This document shows, piece after piece, positions 42,949 through 53,785 of a stretch of 64,000 nt of DNA. The stretch is from Demequina silvatica (lineage in GTDB: Bacteria; Actinomycetota; Actinomycetes; Actinomycetales; Demequinaceae). The notes under the pieces were generated by a model. The model did not search any database. It saw nothing but the letters and a program-made list of their open reading frames with translations, and had not been told where the DNA came from. Both the position numbers and the translations under genes were made by a program. The stretch's first letter is position 1; each line of letters starts with the position of its first letter. The DNA lies in assembly GCF_000971215.1 (NCBI RefSeq), contig NZ_BBMA01000002.1, positions 603,111-667,110 on the forward strand. The letters run 5' to 3'.

Positions 42949-44045
42949 CAGCGCGACCCCGCCGGCGCGGCCTCGAGCGCGCGGGTGACGGCGGCGGTGA
43001 AGCCGTCGACGTCCTCCGCGGTGGTGTCCCACGCGCACATCCAGCGCGCCTCGACGGTGCCGGGCGTCGCGCCGGGCTGCCAGTCGTAGAAGCGGAAGTC
43101 CGCGCGCACGGCGTCGGCGGAGGCCTGCGGCAGCTCGACGAACACCGCGTTGGACTCGGTGTCCTGCGTGAAACGCAGGGCGCCCGCGGCCTCGAGCGGC
43201 GCGAGCGCTGCGCGCAGGCGCGTGGCCATCGCGTTGGCGTGACGGGCGTTGCGCAGCCACAGCGCGTCGCCCGCGAGGTCCGTGGCGGTGAGCAGCGTGG
43301 TGAGCTGCGTGGAGACGTAGCGCATCTTGGAGCCCAGCTGCATGGTCTGCTTGCGCAGGTACGGGAGGTCGTGCGCGAGCGAGTCACGGAGGTCCTCCGC
43401 GAGGACCACCACGGCCTCGCCGAGCATGGCGCCGTTCTTGGTGCCGCCGAAGGACAGCACGTCCGCGCCGGCGGTGGCCTCGCGCAGGCTCACCCCGAGC
43501 GCGGCCGCGGCGTTCGCGATGCGCGCGCCGTCGAGGTGGACGCGCATGCCGAGCTCGTGCGCGGCGTACGTGAGCTCCGCCATCTGCTCGAGCGAGTAGA
43601 CGGTGCCGAGCTCCGTGGACTGCGTGACGGACAGCACCACGGGCTGCGCGCGGTGCTCGTCGCCCAGGTCGCCGGCGTAGCGCGCGAGCTGATCCGCGGA
43701 GATGCGGCCGTCCGTCGAGGGCAGCGGCAGGATCTTCAGCCCGCCCACGCGCTCGGGGGCGCCGTTCTCGTCGACGTTGATGTGCGCGTGCTCCGAGGCG
43801 ACGATCCCGCCCCAGCGGGGGCTGAGCGCCATGAGTGACACGATGTTCGCGCCGGTGCCGTTGAACACCGGGAAGCCGAGCGCTTGATCGCCGAACGTGG
43901 AGGCGATGGCCGCGTCGAAGGCCGCGGTGGCGGCGTCGGCGCCGTAGGCCACGTCATGACCGGCGTTGGCCTGGGCCAGGGCCGCCATGATCTCGGGGTG
44001 GACGGAGGCGTAGTTGTCGGACGCGAAATGGACGGTGCGGTTCAC
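42948..44045 (-). CDS. ltaE: Low-specificity L-threonine aldolase
   Basis: This 365-residue PLP-dependent fold-type I enzyme cleaves L-threonine or allo-threonine to glycine and acetaldehyde. The PLP-binding Lys lies in LSFGGTKNGAMLGEAVV, and DGARIANAAAALGV holds the Asp contacting the pyridine nitrogen. The N-terminus FASDNYASVHPEIM is characteristic. The GTG at 44045 is used. It shares a coupled stop/start with ychJ. Glycine produced could feed the glycine decarboxylase at 57.9 kb, though no regulatory link is visible. Confidence 0.93.
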   Translation of the reverse strand: MNRTVHFASDNYASVHPEIMAALAQANAGHDVAYGADAATAAFDAAIASTFGDQALGFPVFNGTGANIVSLMALSPRWGGIVASEHAHINVDENGAPERVGGLKILPLPSTDGRISADQLARYAGDLGDEHRAQPVVLSVTQSTELGTVYSLEQMAELTYAAHELGMRVHLDGARIANAAAALGVSLREATAGADVLSFGGTKNGAMLGEAVVVLAEDLRDSLAHDLPYLRKQTMQLGSKMRYVSTQLTTLLTATDLAGDALWLRNARHANAMATRLRAALAPLEAAGALRFTQDTESNAVFVELPQASADAVRADFRFYDWQPGATPGTVEARWMCAWDTTAEDVDGFTAAVTRALEAAPAGSR

Positions 44046-44202
44046 CTCTGAAGTCTGTCACGGCATGGTCTGGGTGCCGTCCCGGCGCCGTCCCGAATTC
44101 GCTCAGCACGGTCGGGCCCGCGACACGCCGGGCCGAGCCGCCCGGACCGGCCGACACGCCGCATCGTCCCCGGTGAGTCCGTGCGCAGCGAACTCGGGGC
44201 GG

Positions 44203-44829
44203 TCAGAGGTCGCGGACCCAGCGCTTCCCCTGCGTCCGGAAGCCCACCTTGCGGATGTACTCCCGGTCGAGCGCCTCGTGGGTCTCGATCTCCACGCGCC
44301 GGAAGCCCGCCGCCGTGAGCACGCCGGAGTCGCGGTAGACGAACTCGCCCGGCGTGAAGTCCCGGAACCGCGGCTTGACCCAGTCGAGCTCGACCAGGCC
44401 GGTGCCGCCGCCCTCGTCGCGCACGGCGACCACGCCCACGGCCTCGTCGCCGCGCGTCACCAGGAAGGTCGCGCGCCGCGCCGCGCCCAGGGCCCGCGCG
44501 GTGAAGTCGGGCTGGTGCGCCGCGATGTCCTTCGCGTGCACCGCGAGGACGTGCTGGAGGAACGGGTCCTCCGGGTCCACGGGGAGCACCTTGTACACGC
44601 CCGGGTCGTGACGCTCGCGGTTGAGCCGGATGATCCAGTACGTGTTGATGATGCTGATCGCGAGGTTCATCGCGAAGAACGGCCAGATCCCGATCACGCC
44701 GTTGTAGACCGTCGCGAGCAGCGATCCGATGAGGTTCATCCACCGGAAGCGCATCACGCGTGACTGCGTGAGCGAGACCACCACCAGGATGGTGCCCGCC
44801 CAGCCGATGACCTCGAGCACGGTGTCCAT
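44203..44829 (-). CDS. YgjV-like membrane domain fused to a GNAT-like domain
   Basis: The protein has 208 residues. The first 70 form three helices (MDTVLEVIGWAGTILVVVSL, then MRFRWMNLIGSLLATVYN and IWPFFAMNLAISIINTYWI), resembling the YgjV/PQ-loop-like small membrane family. Residues 85-208 look like a soluble acyltransferase-type domain (FLVTRGDEAVGVVAVRDEGG, LTAAGFRRVEIETH, YIRKVGFRTQGKRW), although no clear acetyl-CoA loop is seen. The fusion suggests membrane-localised modification or sensing. Function unknown. Confidence 0.75.
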   Translation of the reverse strand: MDTVLEVIGWAGTILVVVSLTQSRVMRFRWMNLIGSLLATVYNGVIGIWPFFAMNLAISIINTYWIIRLNRERHDPGVYKVLPVDPEDPFLQHVLAVHAKDIAAHQPDFTARALGAARRATFLVTRGDEAVGVVAVRDEGGGTGLVELDWVKPRFRDFTPGEFVYRDSGVLTAAGFRRVEIETHEALDREYIRKVGFRTQGKRWVRDL

Positions 44830-44897
44830 GGCTCCCAGCCTAGGCGCCTTCCAGGGACGATGCGGCGGTTGCGCGGGCACCGGCGTACCCTCGCAGG

Positions 44898-45272
44898 ATG
44901 GCCGAGTCGGTGCGGGTGGACGCGTGGGTGTGGGCGGTGCGCCTGTACAAGACGCGGTCGCAGGCCACCGCCGCCTGCCGCGCCGGCCACGTGCGCATCG
45001 ACGGCGAGCGGGCCAAGCCGGCGCAGAAGGTGGGCGTCGGCAGCATGGTCGAGGTGCGCGGCGGCGAGCGCGTGCGCATCGCCGAGGTGCGCCAGCTGCT
45101 CACCAAGCGCGTGGGAGCGCCCGTCGCGGCGGCCGCGTTCATCGATCACAGCCCGCCGCCGCCGCCCAAGGAGCTCGCGACCGCCTTCGGGGTACGCGAC
45201 CGCGGCGCCGGCCGGCCCACCAAGCGCGAGCGGCGCGAGATCGACCGGCTGCGCGGCCGCAGCTCCCGCTGA
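44898..45272 (+). CDS. S4-domain RNA-binding protein (HslR-like)
   Basis: This 124-residue protein has one S4 domain (about 5-55: VRVDAWVWAVRLYKTRSQAT, GHVRIDGERAKPAQKVGVG) followed by a basic tail (KRERREIDRLRGRSSR). Hsp15/HslR binds stalled 50S subunits carrying nascent chains and recycles them. Size and C-terminal basic tail match. Confidence 0.9.
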   Translation: MAESVRVDAWVWAVRLYKTRSQATAACRAGHVRIDGERAKPAQKVGVGSMVEVRGGERVRIAEVRQLLTKRVGAPVAAAAFIDHSPPPPPKELATAFGVRDRGAGRPTKRERREIDRLRGRSSR

Positions 45273-45303
45273 CGGTCCTCGCCGCACCTGGTAGACCGGG
45301 AGG

Positions 45304-46872
45304 GTGAGCACGCATCGGGAGCTCGAGGTCAAGCTGGAGGCGCCTCGCGGCTGGGAGCCGCCCGCGCTGCCGACCCCGGAGCTCCGCGCCGCAGGCGTCG
45401 CCGCCGCGGTTGCGCTCGACCCCCTCGAGCTCGACGCGCTCTACGTCGACACCGCGGCGCACCATCTACTGCGCCGCGGCGTCACCCTGCGCCGCCGCAC
45501 CGGCGACGACGAGCCCGGCTGGCACCTCAAACTCCCCGCCGCCGACGGCTCGCGCACCGAGATCCAGCGCCCCCTCGACGCCGGCGCGGGCGACGCGCCG
45601 CCGCGCGATCTCTCGTGGCTGGTCGCGGGCCTCGCGCTGGGCGAGCCGCTGGTGCCGGTCGCGCGCCTGCGCACCCGCCGCGCGGTGACGGACCTGCGCG
45701 ACGCCGCGGGCGCCTCGCTCGCCGTCGTCGCGCGCGACCGCGTCTCCGCAACCGTCCCGCCCACCTCCGACGGCGCCACCGCGTGGGAGGAGATCGAGGT
45801 CGAGGCCACCGGCGGGGACGATGCGCTGGTGGGCCTGGCCGTCGACGTCCTGGTGGGCGCGGGGGCGGCCCTGGCTGCGGCGCCCTCGAAGCTCGCGCGG
45901 GTGCTGCCCGGCGCGGCGCCGCCGGCCGGCCTCGCGGTGGACGGGACTCTGGCGGGCGCGACGGCGGCGGATGCGGCCGCGGGCGACGTGGTGCTCGCCT
46001 ACCTGCGGGCGCAGGTGGAGGAGCTGATGGGGCGCGACCCCGCGGTCCGGCTGGACGGCCCCGACGCGGTGCATCGCGCGCGGATCGCGACCCGGCGGAT
46101 CCGGGCCACGCTCGCCACGTTCCGGCCGCTGGTCGACCAGGACGTCACGGAGCCGCTGCGCGACGACCTCCGCTGGTGGGGCGGCGTCCTGGGGGTCGCG
46201 CGCGACGCCGAGGTGCGCCGCGACCGGCTCGTCGCCGCGGTCGACGGCCTCGCGGGCACGCTGGTGCACGGCCCCGCCCGCGCGGACCTGGTCGAGGGCG
46301 CGGCCGCCGAGTACCGCGCCGCGTGGCGTCTGGTGATCGAGGCGATGCGCGGCGAGCGGTACCTGGCGATGCTGCGCGCCCTCGACGCGTTCGTGGCGGC
46401 GCCTTCGCTCACCCCACGCGCGGCGCTGCCGGCCGCGCAGGAGCTCCCGCGGCTGGTGCGCCGGTCCTGGCGACGGGTGAGGCGGCGTCACCGCGCGGCG
46501 TTCGCCGCGGAGGCCGCGCATCGCGACGAGCGTCTGCATGAGCTGCGCAAGGCGGCCAAGCGCGCCCGCTACGCGGCGGAGGCCGCCGCGCCGGCCGTCG
46601 GGCATCGGGCGGGCCGGTTCGCCCGCCGGCTCGACCGGGTGCAGGACGCGCTCGGCACCCATCGCGACGCGACCGTGCTCGCGGACCGCCTCCGCGCCGC
46701 CGCGATCGAGGCGCCCGAGCCGACCTTCACCTACGGAGTCCTCGCCGCGGGCGAGCTCGCCCGCGCCCGCCACGCGCTCGACGCCCATGCGGACGCGTGG
46801 CGTCGCGCGTCTCGCAGCCGCGTGCACGGCTGGACCAGGCCGGACCATGACCCCGCCCGCGGCACGGGATGA
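45304..46872 (+). CDS. CYTH and CHAD domain protein
   Basis: The protein has 522 residues. The N-terminal CYTH domain (about 3-200) starts with the metal-triphosphate motif RELEVKLEAP (ExExK) and has multiple Arg/Lys/Glu in tunnel strands (LRRRTGDDEPGWHLKLP). The C-terminal CHAD domain (about 235-515) shows the repeated His/Arg helices VHRARIATRRIRATLATF and HELRKAAKRARYAAEA. CYTH enzymes hydrolyse inorganic triphosphate; CHAD domains bind polyphosphate. A role in polyphosphate metabolism is expected, and fits the nearby phosphate transporter. Confidence 0.93.
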   Translation: MSTHRELEVKLEAPRGWEPPALPTPELRAAGVAAAVALDPLELDALYVDTAAHHLLRRGVTLRRRTGDDEPGWHLKLPAADGSRTEIQRPLDAGAGDAPPRDLSWLVAGLALGEPLVPVARLRTRRAVTDLRDAAGASLAVVARDRVSATVPPTSDGATAWEEIEVEATGGDDALVGLAVDVLVGAGAALAAAPSKLARVLPGAAPPAGLAVDGTLAGATAADAAAGDVVLAYLRAQVEELMGRDPAVRLDGPDAVHRARIATRRIRATLATFRPLVDQDVTEPLRDDLRWWGGVLGVARDAEVRRDRLVAAVDGLAGTLVHGPARADLVEGAAAEYRAAWRLVIEAMRGERYLAMLRALDAFVAAPSLTPRAALPAAQELPRLVRRSWRRVRRRHRAAFAAEAAHRDERLHELRKAAKRARYAAEAAAPAVGHRAGRFARRLDRVQDALGTHRDATVLADRLRAAAIEAPEPTFTYGVLAAGELARARHALDAHADAWRRASRSRVHGWTRPDHDPARGTG

Positions 46873-46879
46873 TGGCGTC

Positions 46880-47386
46880 ATGACCTCGCCGTACCGGATC
46901 ATGACCGTCTGCACCGGCAACATCTGCCGCTCCCCGATCGCCGAGGTGGTCCTCAAGGCGCGCCTCGCGGACGCCGGCCTGCGCGACCGGGTCGAGGTGT
47001 GGTCCACGGGCGTGAGCTCCGAGGAGCACGGCAACCCGATCGACCGGCGCGCGGCCGCGGTGCTGCGCGAGGCCGGCTACACGGTGCCGCGCCGCGCGGC
47101 CCGCCGCGTCACCGCGGCCGACCTGGGCGGCGCCGACCTGGTGCTCGCGATGACGTCCGGCCACGCGCGCCGGCTGCGCGACCTCACCGACCGCCCGGTG
47201 ATCCGCATGTACCGCGAGTTCGACCCCGAGGCCCCGGCGATCGACGGCCTCGCCGACGAGCACCGCCTCGACATCGACGACCCCTGGTACGGCGGGATGG
47301 AGGACTTCCGCACCACGCTCGCGCAGGTCGAGGCGGGCGCGGACGGCGTGGTCGTGGAGGTGCGCCGCGCCCTCGGCGAGCGGTGA
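46880..47386 (+). CDS. Low-molecular-weight protein-tyrosine phosphatase
   Basis: The protein has 168 residues. The P-loop VCTGNICRSP (CX5R; nucleophile Cys near residue 11) and the general-acid Asp in DDPWYGG (about 134-140) identify the family. No cognate tyrosine kinase is visible. Starts seven bases after the CYTH-CHAD stop, so probably co-transcribed. Confidence 0.94.
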   Translation: MTSPYRIMTVCTGNICRSPIAEVVLKARLADAGLRDRVEVWSTGVSSEEHGNPIDRRAAAVLREAGYTVPRRAARRVTAADLGGADLVLAMTSGHARRLRDLTDRPVIRMYREFDPEAPAIDGLADEHRLDIDDPWYGGMEDFRTTLAQVEAGADGVVVEVRRALGER

Positions 47387-47521
47387 CGCGCCCGCTCGGC
47401 CCGCGCATCGTCCCTCCTATCGGGGGCATCGTGGCGCTCCGGTGGTGAAGCCCTCCCGCGGGGTGTAATCCGGACCGCTGGAGGCGACGCCGCACGCGCG
47501 CCGCGACGGAGGGGGGCTGCG

Positions 47522-49075
47522 ATGGCCCACGGCGACCACCCGATCGAGGCGCTCGCCCCGCGCTCGCGGATGTACCAGGGGCCGTTCGGGCGGCTGTTCC
47601 CCGACCTGCCGGCCTGGCCGCCGGGCGCGATGACGGACGCGCAGGCGGACGTGCGGTTCTCCGCGCTCGCCCGCACCATGGTCGAGCGGCCGGGCCGCAC
47701 CCCGGTGGCGATCGCGCAGGCGGCCAAGGACCGCGACTCGTTCGACGGGACGCTGCCGGCGGGCTACACGTACTTCGGGCAGTTCGTGGACCACGACATC
47801 ACGTTCGACCCCGCGTCGAGCCTGGTCCGCGCCAACGACCCGAACGGCCTGCTCAACTTTCGCACCCCGCGCCTGGACCTCGACAACCTGTACGGGCGCG
47901 GCCCGGTGGACCAGCCGTACCTGTTCCACCGCGGGCGGTTCGTGATGGGTGCGATCGTGAACTCCAGGGGCAAGCCGATCCGCGTGCCGGGGCTGGGCAC
48001 CGCGAAGGACCCGGTGTTCTTCGCGGACCTGCCGCGCAACCCGCACGGCCGGGCGATCATCGGGGACCCGCGCAACGACGAGAACGTGATCGTCAGCCAG
48101 CTCCAGGCGGCGTTCTTGCTCGCGCACAACGCCCTGGTGGACCGCGCGGTCGAGGCCGGCGCGAACCTCGGCACCGCGTTCGAGAGGGCCCGGCGCACGC
48201 TGCGCTGGCTCTACCAGTGGATCGTGTGGCACGACTACCTGCGCCGCATCTGCGAGCCCGCCGTGTGGGAGAACGCGCTGCGCATCGGGGCGCCCGACGC
48301 GACCGGGCGGCGCCCCGTCACGCTGGGCTTCAAGGACCTCTACGCGTGGAAGCAGCAGCCGTTCATGCCGGTCGAGTTCTCGGTGGCGGCGTATCGGTTC
48401 GGGCACTCGATGATCCGCACCGAGTACCGCACCAACCTCGCGCGCGGCATCGACGCCCACGTGCCGATCTTCGCCTCGGCCGCCGGCGCCGACGACCTCC
48501 GCGGCGGCGGCCCCGTGCCGCTCGAGAACGCGATCGAGTGGGACTGGTTCCTGCCGATGGAGACGTCCGCAGGCGAGGCGGGCTTCCCGCAGCGCGCCCA
48601 CCGGATCGACACCAAGGTGTCCAACTCGCTCGCCGCGCTCCCCGACGGCAACGCGCCGCTGCCCATGCGCAACCTCAAGCGCGGCTGGCGCTTCGGGCTG
48701 CCCTCCGGCAGCGACGTCGCGCGGGCGCTCGGCGTCAGCCCCGTCGCGATCGATCCGGACCACGACGCGCTGTGGCTCTACGTCCTCACGGAGGCGCAGG
48801 CGATGGCGGGCGGGCGGCGGCTGGGGACGGTCGGCTCGACCATCGTCGCCGCGACCATCGCGGGGCTGCTCAAGGGCGACCCCGGATCGTGGCTCACGGT
48901 CGACCCCGCCTGGACCCCCGACTCCGACCCGCTGCTGAGGCCCCGCGACAACCGCGACGGCCGCGCGGACAACCCCGAGCACCCGTGGACGCTCGCGTCG
49001 ATCATCCGCATCGCCGGGGTGCCGTTCTCGGCGGGGCCGTTCGGCACCGCGGCCGGGCTCCCGGGCGGCGAGTAG
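47522..49075 (+). CDS. Heme peroxidase of the animal-type (peroxicin/peroxidasin) superfamily
   Basis: The protein has 517 residues. The distal His segment TYFGQFVDHDITFD (about 80-93) and proximal His in FLLAHNALVDRAVE are both present, as is the catalytic Arg region and the calcium/heme loop PRLDLDNLYG. No signal peptide is seen. Bacterial members of this superfamily oxidise halides or phenolics with H2O2, but physiological substrates are mostly unknown. It is alone, with a 135-base leader and a bidirectional terminator downstream. Confidence 0.9.
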   Translation: MAHGDHPIEALAPRSRMYQGPFGRLFPDLPAWPPGAMTDAQADVRFSALARTMVERPGRTPVAIAQAAKDRDSFDGTLPAGYTYFGQFVDHDITFDPASSLVRANDPNGLLNFRTPRLDLDNLYGRGPVDQPYLFHRGRFVMGAIVNSRGKPIRVPGLGTAKDPVFFADLPRNPHGRAIIGDPRNDENVIVSQLQAAFLLAHNALVDRAVEAGANLGTAFERARRTLRWLYQWIVWHDYLRRICEPAVWENALRIGAPDATGRRPVTLGFKDLYAWKQQPFMPVEFSVAAYRFGHSMIRTEYRTNLARGIDAHVPIFASAAGADDLRGGGPVPLENAIEWDWFLPMETSAGEAGFPQRAHRIDTKVSNSLAALPDGNAPLPMRNLKRGWRFGLPSGSDVARALGVSPVAIDPDHDALWLYVLTEAQAMAGGRRLGTVGSTIVAATIAGLLKGDPGSWLTVDPAWTPDSDPLLRPRDNRDGRADNPEHPWTLASIIRIAGVPFSAGPFGTAAGLPGGE

Positions 49076-49103
49076 CGGGCGACCCGGGTACGGCGCCCGG
49101 CCC

Positions 49104-49138
49104 GCGCATCGTCCCTCCGACCGGGAGGGACGATGCGC
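49104..49138. terminator. Bidirectional terminator built from the dispersed GGGACGATGCG motif
   Basis: A perfect 15-bp stem (GCGCATCGTCCCTCC at 49104-49118, complement at 49124-49138, 5-base loop) lies between the convergent peroxidase and glgP stops. Each arm is a copy of the motif dispersed around the window. Confidence 0.8.
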
Positions 49139-49142
49139 CGGT

Positions 49143-51602
49143 TCAGTTGGGCAGGACCGGCTCGGCGTGCCAGATGCGGTCGAGGTAGTCGCGGATGGAC
49201 CGGTCCGAGGAGAAGAAGCCCGAGCGTGCGACGTTGAGGACCGCGGAGCGGCTCCACGCCTCGGGGTCCGCGTAGGCGGCCTCGACGCGCGACTGGGCGT
49301 CCATGTAGGCGCGGAAGTCCGCGAGGGCCATGAAGCGGTCCCGCTCCGTGAGCGAGGAGAAGATCGACCCGGCCGCGCCGCCGCGGTCGCCGCCCGTGAA
49401 GGCGCCGGACACGATCATGTCGAGCGCCGCCTTGAGCTGGGGGTCCGCCTCGTAGCAGCTGCCCGGGTCGTAGCCCTTGGCCTGGAGCGCCGCCGCCTCC
49501 GGCTCGGTCATGCCGAACAGGAAGAAGTTGTCGTCGCCCACCAGCTGGCGGATCTCGACGTTCGCGCCGTCGTCGGTGCCCACCGTGAGGGCGCCGTTGA
49601 GCGCGAACTTCATGTTGCCCGTGCCCGAGGCCTCCTTGCCGGCGAGCGAGATCTGCTCGGACAGGTCGGCGGCGGGGATGAGGCGCTCCGCGAGGGTGAC
49701 GTTGTAGTTGGGCGGGAACACCACCTTGAGGCGGCCCTCGAGGGCCTTGTCCTCGTTGATGGTGCGGCCCACCGCGTTGATGAGCTCGATGGTCTCCTTG
49801 GCGCGGACGTAGCCCGGCGCCGCCTTCGCGCCGAACACGAAGGTCCTCGGCGTGACGGAGGAGAGCGGCACACGGCCAGACGTGATGCCCTCGTACAGCG
49901 ACACGATGTGCAGCAGCTTGAGGCTCTGGCGCTTGTACTCGTGAAGGCGCTTGACCATCGCGTCGACCATGCCGTCGCCGGCGAGCTCGAGGCCGTCGCG
50001 CACCCACAGAGTCTCCGCGAAGCGCTGCTTGTTGTGGGACTTGACCTCGCGGAAGCGGCGGCGGAACTCCGCGTCCTCCGCGAACGGCTCGAGGCCGCGC
50101 AGCTGCTCGAGGTCCGTCACCCAGCCGTCGCCGATCGCCTCCGTGATGAGGCCCGAGAGGCTCGGGTTCGCGAGGCGCACGAACCGGCGGGGCGTGACGC
50201 CGTTGGTGACGTTGGTGAACTTCTCGGGCCACAGCTCCGCGAAGTCGTGGAGCACCTTGTCGGCGAGCAGCTGCGAGTGCAGCTCCGCGACGCCGTTGAC
50301 CTTGGACCCGGCGACGGTCGCGAGGTGCGCCATCCGGATGGCCCGCTCGGGCTGCTCCGCCACGATCGACATGCGGCGCACGCGCAGCTCGTCGCCCGGG
50401 TAGGCCTCGCGGACCTCCTCGAGGAACTCCTCGTTGATCCGGTAGATGATCTCGAGGTGGCGCGGCAGCAGGCGGCCGAGCAGGTCCACGGACCACACCT
50501 CGAGCGCCTCCGGCAGCAGCGTGTGGCACGTGTACGCGAACACCTGCTGCGTGACGGCCCAGGCGGCGTCCCACTCCCAGCCGCGCTCGTCGATGAGGAG
50601 CCGCATGAGCTCCGGCACCGCGATCACGGGGTGCGTGTCGTTGAGCTGGAAGACGATCCGCTCGGGCAGGTGCGTGAGGTCGAAGTCGTCGGGCAGCACG
50701 TTCTCGATGAAGTCGCGCAGCGAGCAGGCGACAAAGAAATATTGCTGCTGGAGGCGCAGCTCCTTGCCCTGCGGCGTCGAGTCCTCCGGGTAGAGCACCT
50801 TGGAGATGTTCTCCGCGAACGTCTGCGCGCGCACGGCCTCCGCGTAGTCGCCGGCGTTGAAGATCTTGAGGTCGAACGCCTTGGTCGCCTCCGCGCTCCA
50901 CAGGCGCAGCGTGTTGACGCGGCCGTTGAGGTAGCCCGGCACCATGTAGTTGTAGGGCACGCCGAGCACGGACCACGCGGGCACCCAGGTGCGGTCGCCG
51001 TCCTCGTCCTCGACGTGGCCGCCGAAGCTGACCTCGACCGCGTTCTCGGGGTGCGGGATCTCCCACGGCGAGCCCAGCCCGAGCCAGTTGTCGGGCTTCT
51101 CCACCTGCTTGCCGTCCACGAACGTCTGGCGGAAGATGCCGTACTCGTAGCGGATGCCGTAGCCCACCGAGGTCACGTTGAGGGTGGCGAGCGAGTCGAT
51201 GAAGCATGCGGCCAGGCGGCCCAGGCCGCCGTTGCCCAGGCCGGGCTCCACCTCGACGTCGCGCAGCTCGTCCAGGTCGATCCCGAGCTGGCGCAGCGAC
51301 TCCGCCGCGATGTCCTCGAGGCCCGCCGCGAGCAGGTTGTTCTCCAGCTGCGGGCCCAGCAGGAACTCCGCGGACAGGTAGGCGACGGACTTGTTCTGCT
51401 CGTTGAACTGCTGACGCAGGTTCACCAGCCAGCGCGCCGCCAGGTAGTGGCGCACGGTGCGGGCCAGCGCGAGGTACTTGTCGTTGGTCGACGCGCGGTA
51501 GAGGTCGACGCCCTGCCCGAAGTTGATCTCGTGGAGGAAGTGCCAGGTGAAGGCCTCGACGGAGTGATCGGGAGCGGCCATGGGAGGCGGGAAGTCGTTC
51601 AC
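49143..51602 (-). CDS. glgP: Glycogen/maltodextrin phosphorylase
   Basis: This 819-residue GT35 enzyme (812 if ATG 51581 is used) releases glucose-1-phosphate from alpha-1,4-glucans. The PLP-binding Lys lies in [14 protein letters not shown] (about 657-670), followed by [11 protein letters not shown]. The N-terminal [17 protein letters not shown] and catalytic [10 protein letters not shown] are conserved. The GTG at 51602 follows a TACATT box by seven bases and no ribosome site is present for either start, so a leaderless GTG start is preferred. The product glucose-1-phosphate is also the substrate of the divergent rfbA enzyme. Confidence 0.95.
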   Translation of the reverse strand: MNDFPPPMAAPDHSVEAFTWHFLHEINFGQGVDLYRASTNDKYLALARTVRHYLAARWLVNLRQQFNEQNKSVAYLSAEFLLGPQLENNLLAAGLEDIAAESLRQLGIDLDELRDVEVEPGLGNGGLGRLAACFIDSLATLNVTSVGYGIRYEYGIFRQTFVDGKQVEKPDNWLGLGSPWEIPHPENAVEVSFGGHVEDEDGDRTWVPAWSVLGVPYNYMVPGYLNGRVNTLRLWSAEATKAFDLKIFNAGDYAEAVRAQTFAENISKVLYPEDSTPQGKELRLQQQYFFVACSLRDFIENVLPDDFDLTHLPERIVFQLNDTHPVIAVPELMRLLIDERGWEWDAAWAVTQQVFAYTCHTLLPEALEVWSVDLLGRLLPRHLEIIYRINEEFLEEVREAYPGDELRVRRMSIVAEQPERAIRMAHLATVAGSKVNGVAELHSQLLADKVLHDFAELWPEKFTNVTNGVTPRRFVRLANPSLSGLITEAIGDGWVTDLEQLRGLEPFAEDAEFRRRFREVKSHNKQRFAETLWVRDGLELAGDGMVDAMVKRLHEYKRQSLKLLHIVSLYEGITSGRVPLSSVTPRTFVFGAKAAPGYVRAKETIELINAVGRTINEDKALEGRLKVVFPPNYNVTLAERLIPAADLSEQISLAGKEASGTGNMKFALNGALTVGTDDGANVEIRQLVGDDNFFLFGMTEPEAAALQAKGYDPGSCYEADPQLKAALDMIVSGAFTGGDRGGAAGSIFSSLTERDRFMALADFRAYMDAQSRVEAAYADPEAWSRSAVLNVARSGFFSSDRSIRDYLDRIWHAEPVLPN

Positions 51603-51609
51603 ACTGGCC

Positions 51610-51625
51610 AATGTAAGCGTTAACG
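51610..51625 (-). promoter_or_regulatory. Putative glgP promoter with CGTTAACG palindrome
   Basis: TACATT (minus strand, 51615-51610) is a -10-like box seven bases before GTG 51602. The palindrome CGTTAACG (51618-51625) lies three bases upstream and, with flanking GCTTAC, resembles a LacI-type sugar operator. Confidence 0.45.
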
Positions 51626-51753
51626 GTCCCAGGCGGAGAGCCCGTCGCACACATTTAACATTCGCGTGCACGCTCGTAACCGGGGACGATGCGCGGGCCG
51701 GGTGCCGTACGGCCGGTGGCGCCGCACAGTCCCGGCACGGCAGACTGGCGCCC

Positions 51754-53636
<1,883 letters not shown>

Positions 53637-53785
53637 CGCGGCTCCCCGGCGACCAGACTCCACACGGATTCTGCAACTGCACGCGTGCTGGCCGGGCGAT
53701 GCGACGCGAGTGGCACCGCGGGAGCGCTCCCACGCGGGTCGGCGTGTGGAGACTGGCCGCAAGCGGGTGCCGAGGAAGGCGCTTC

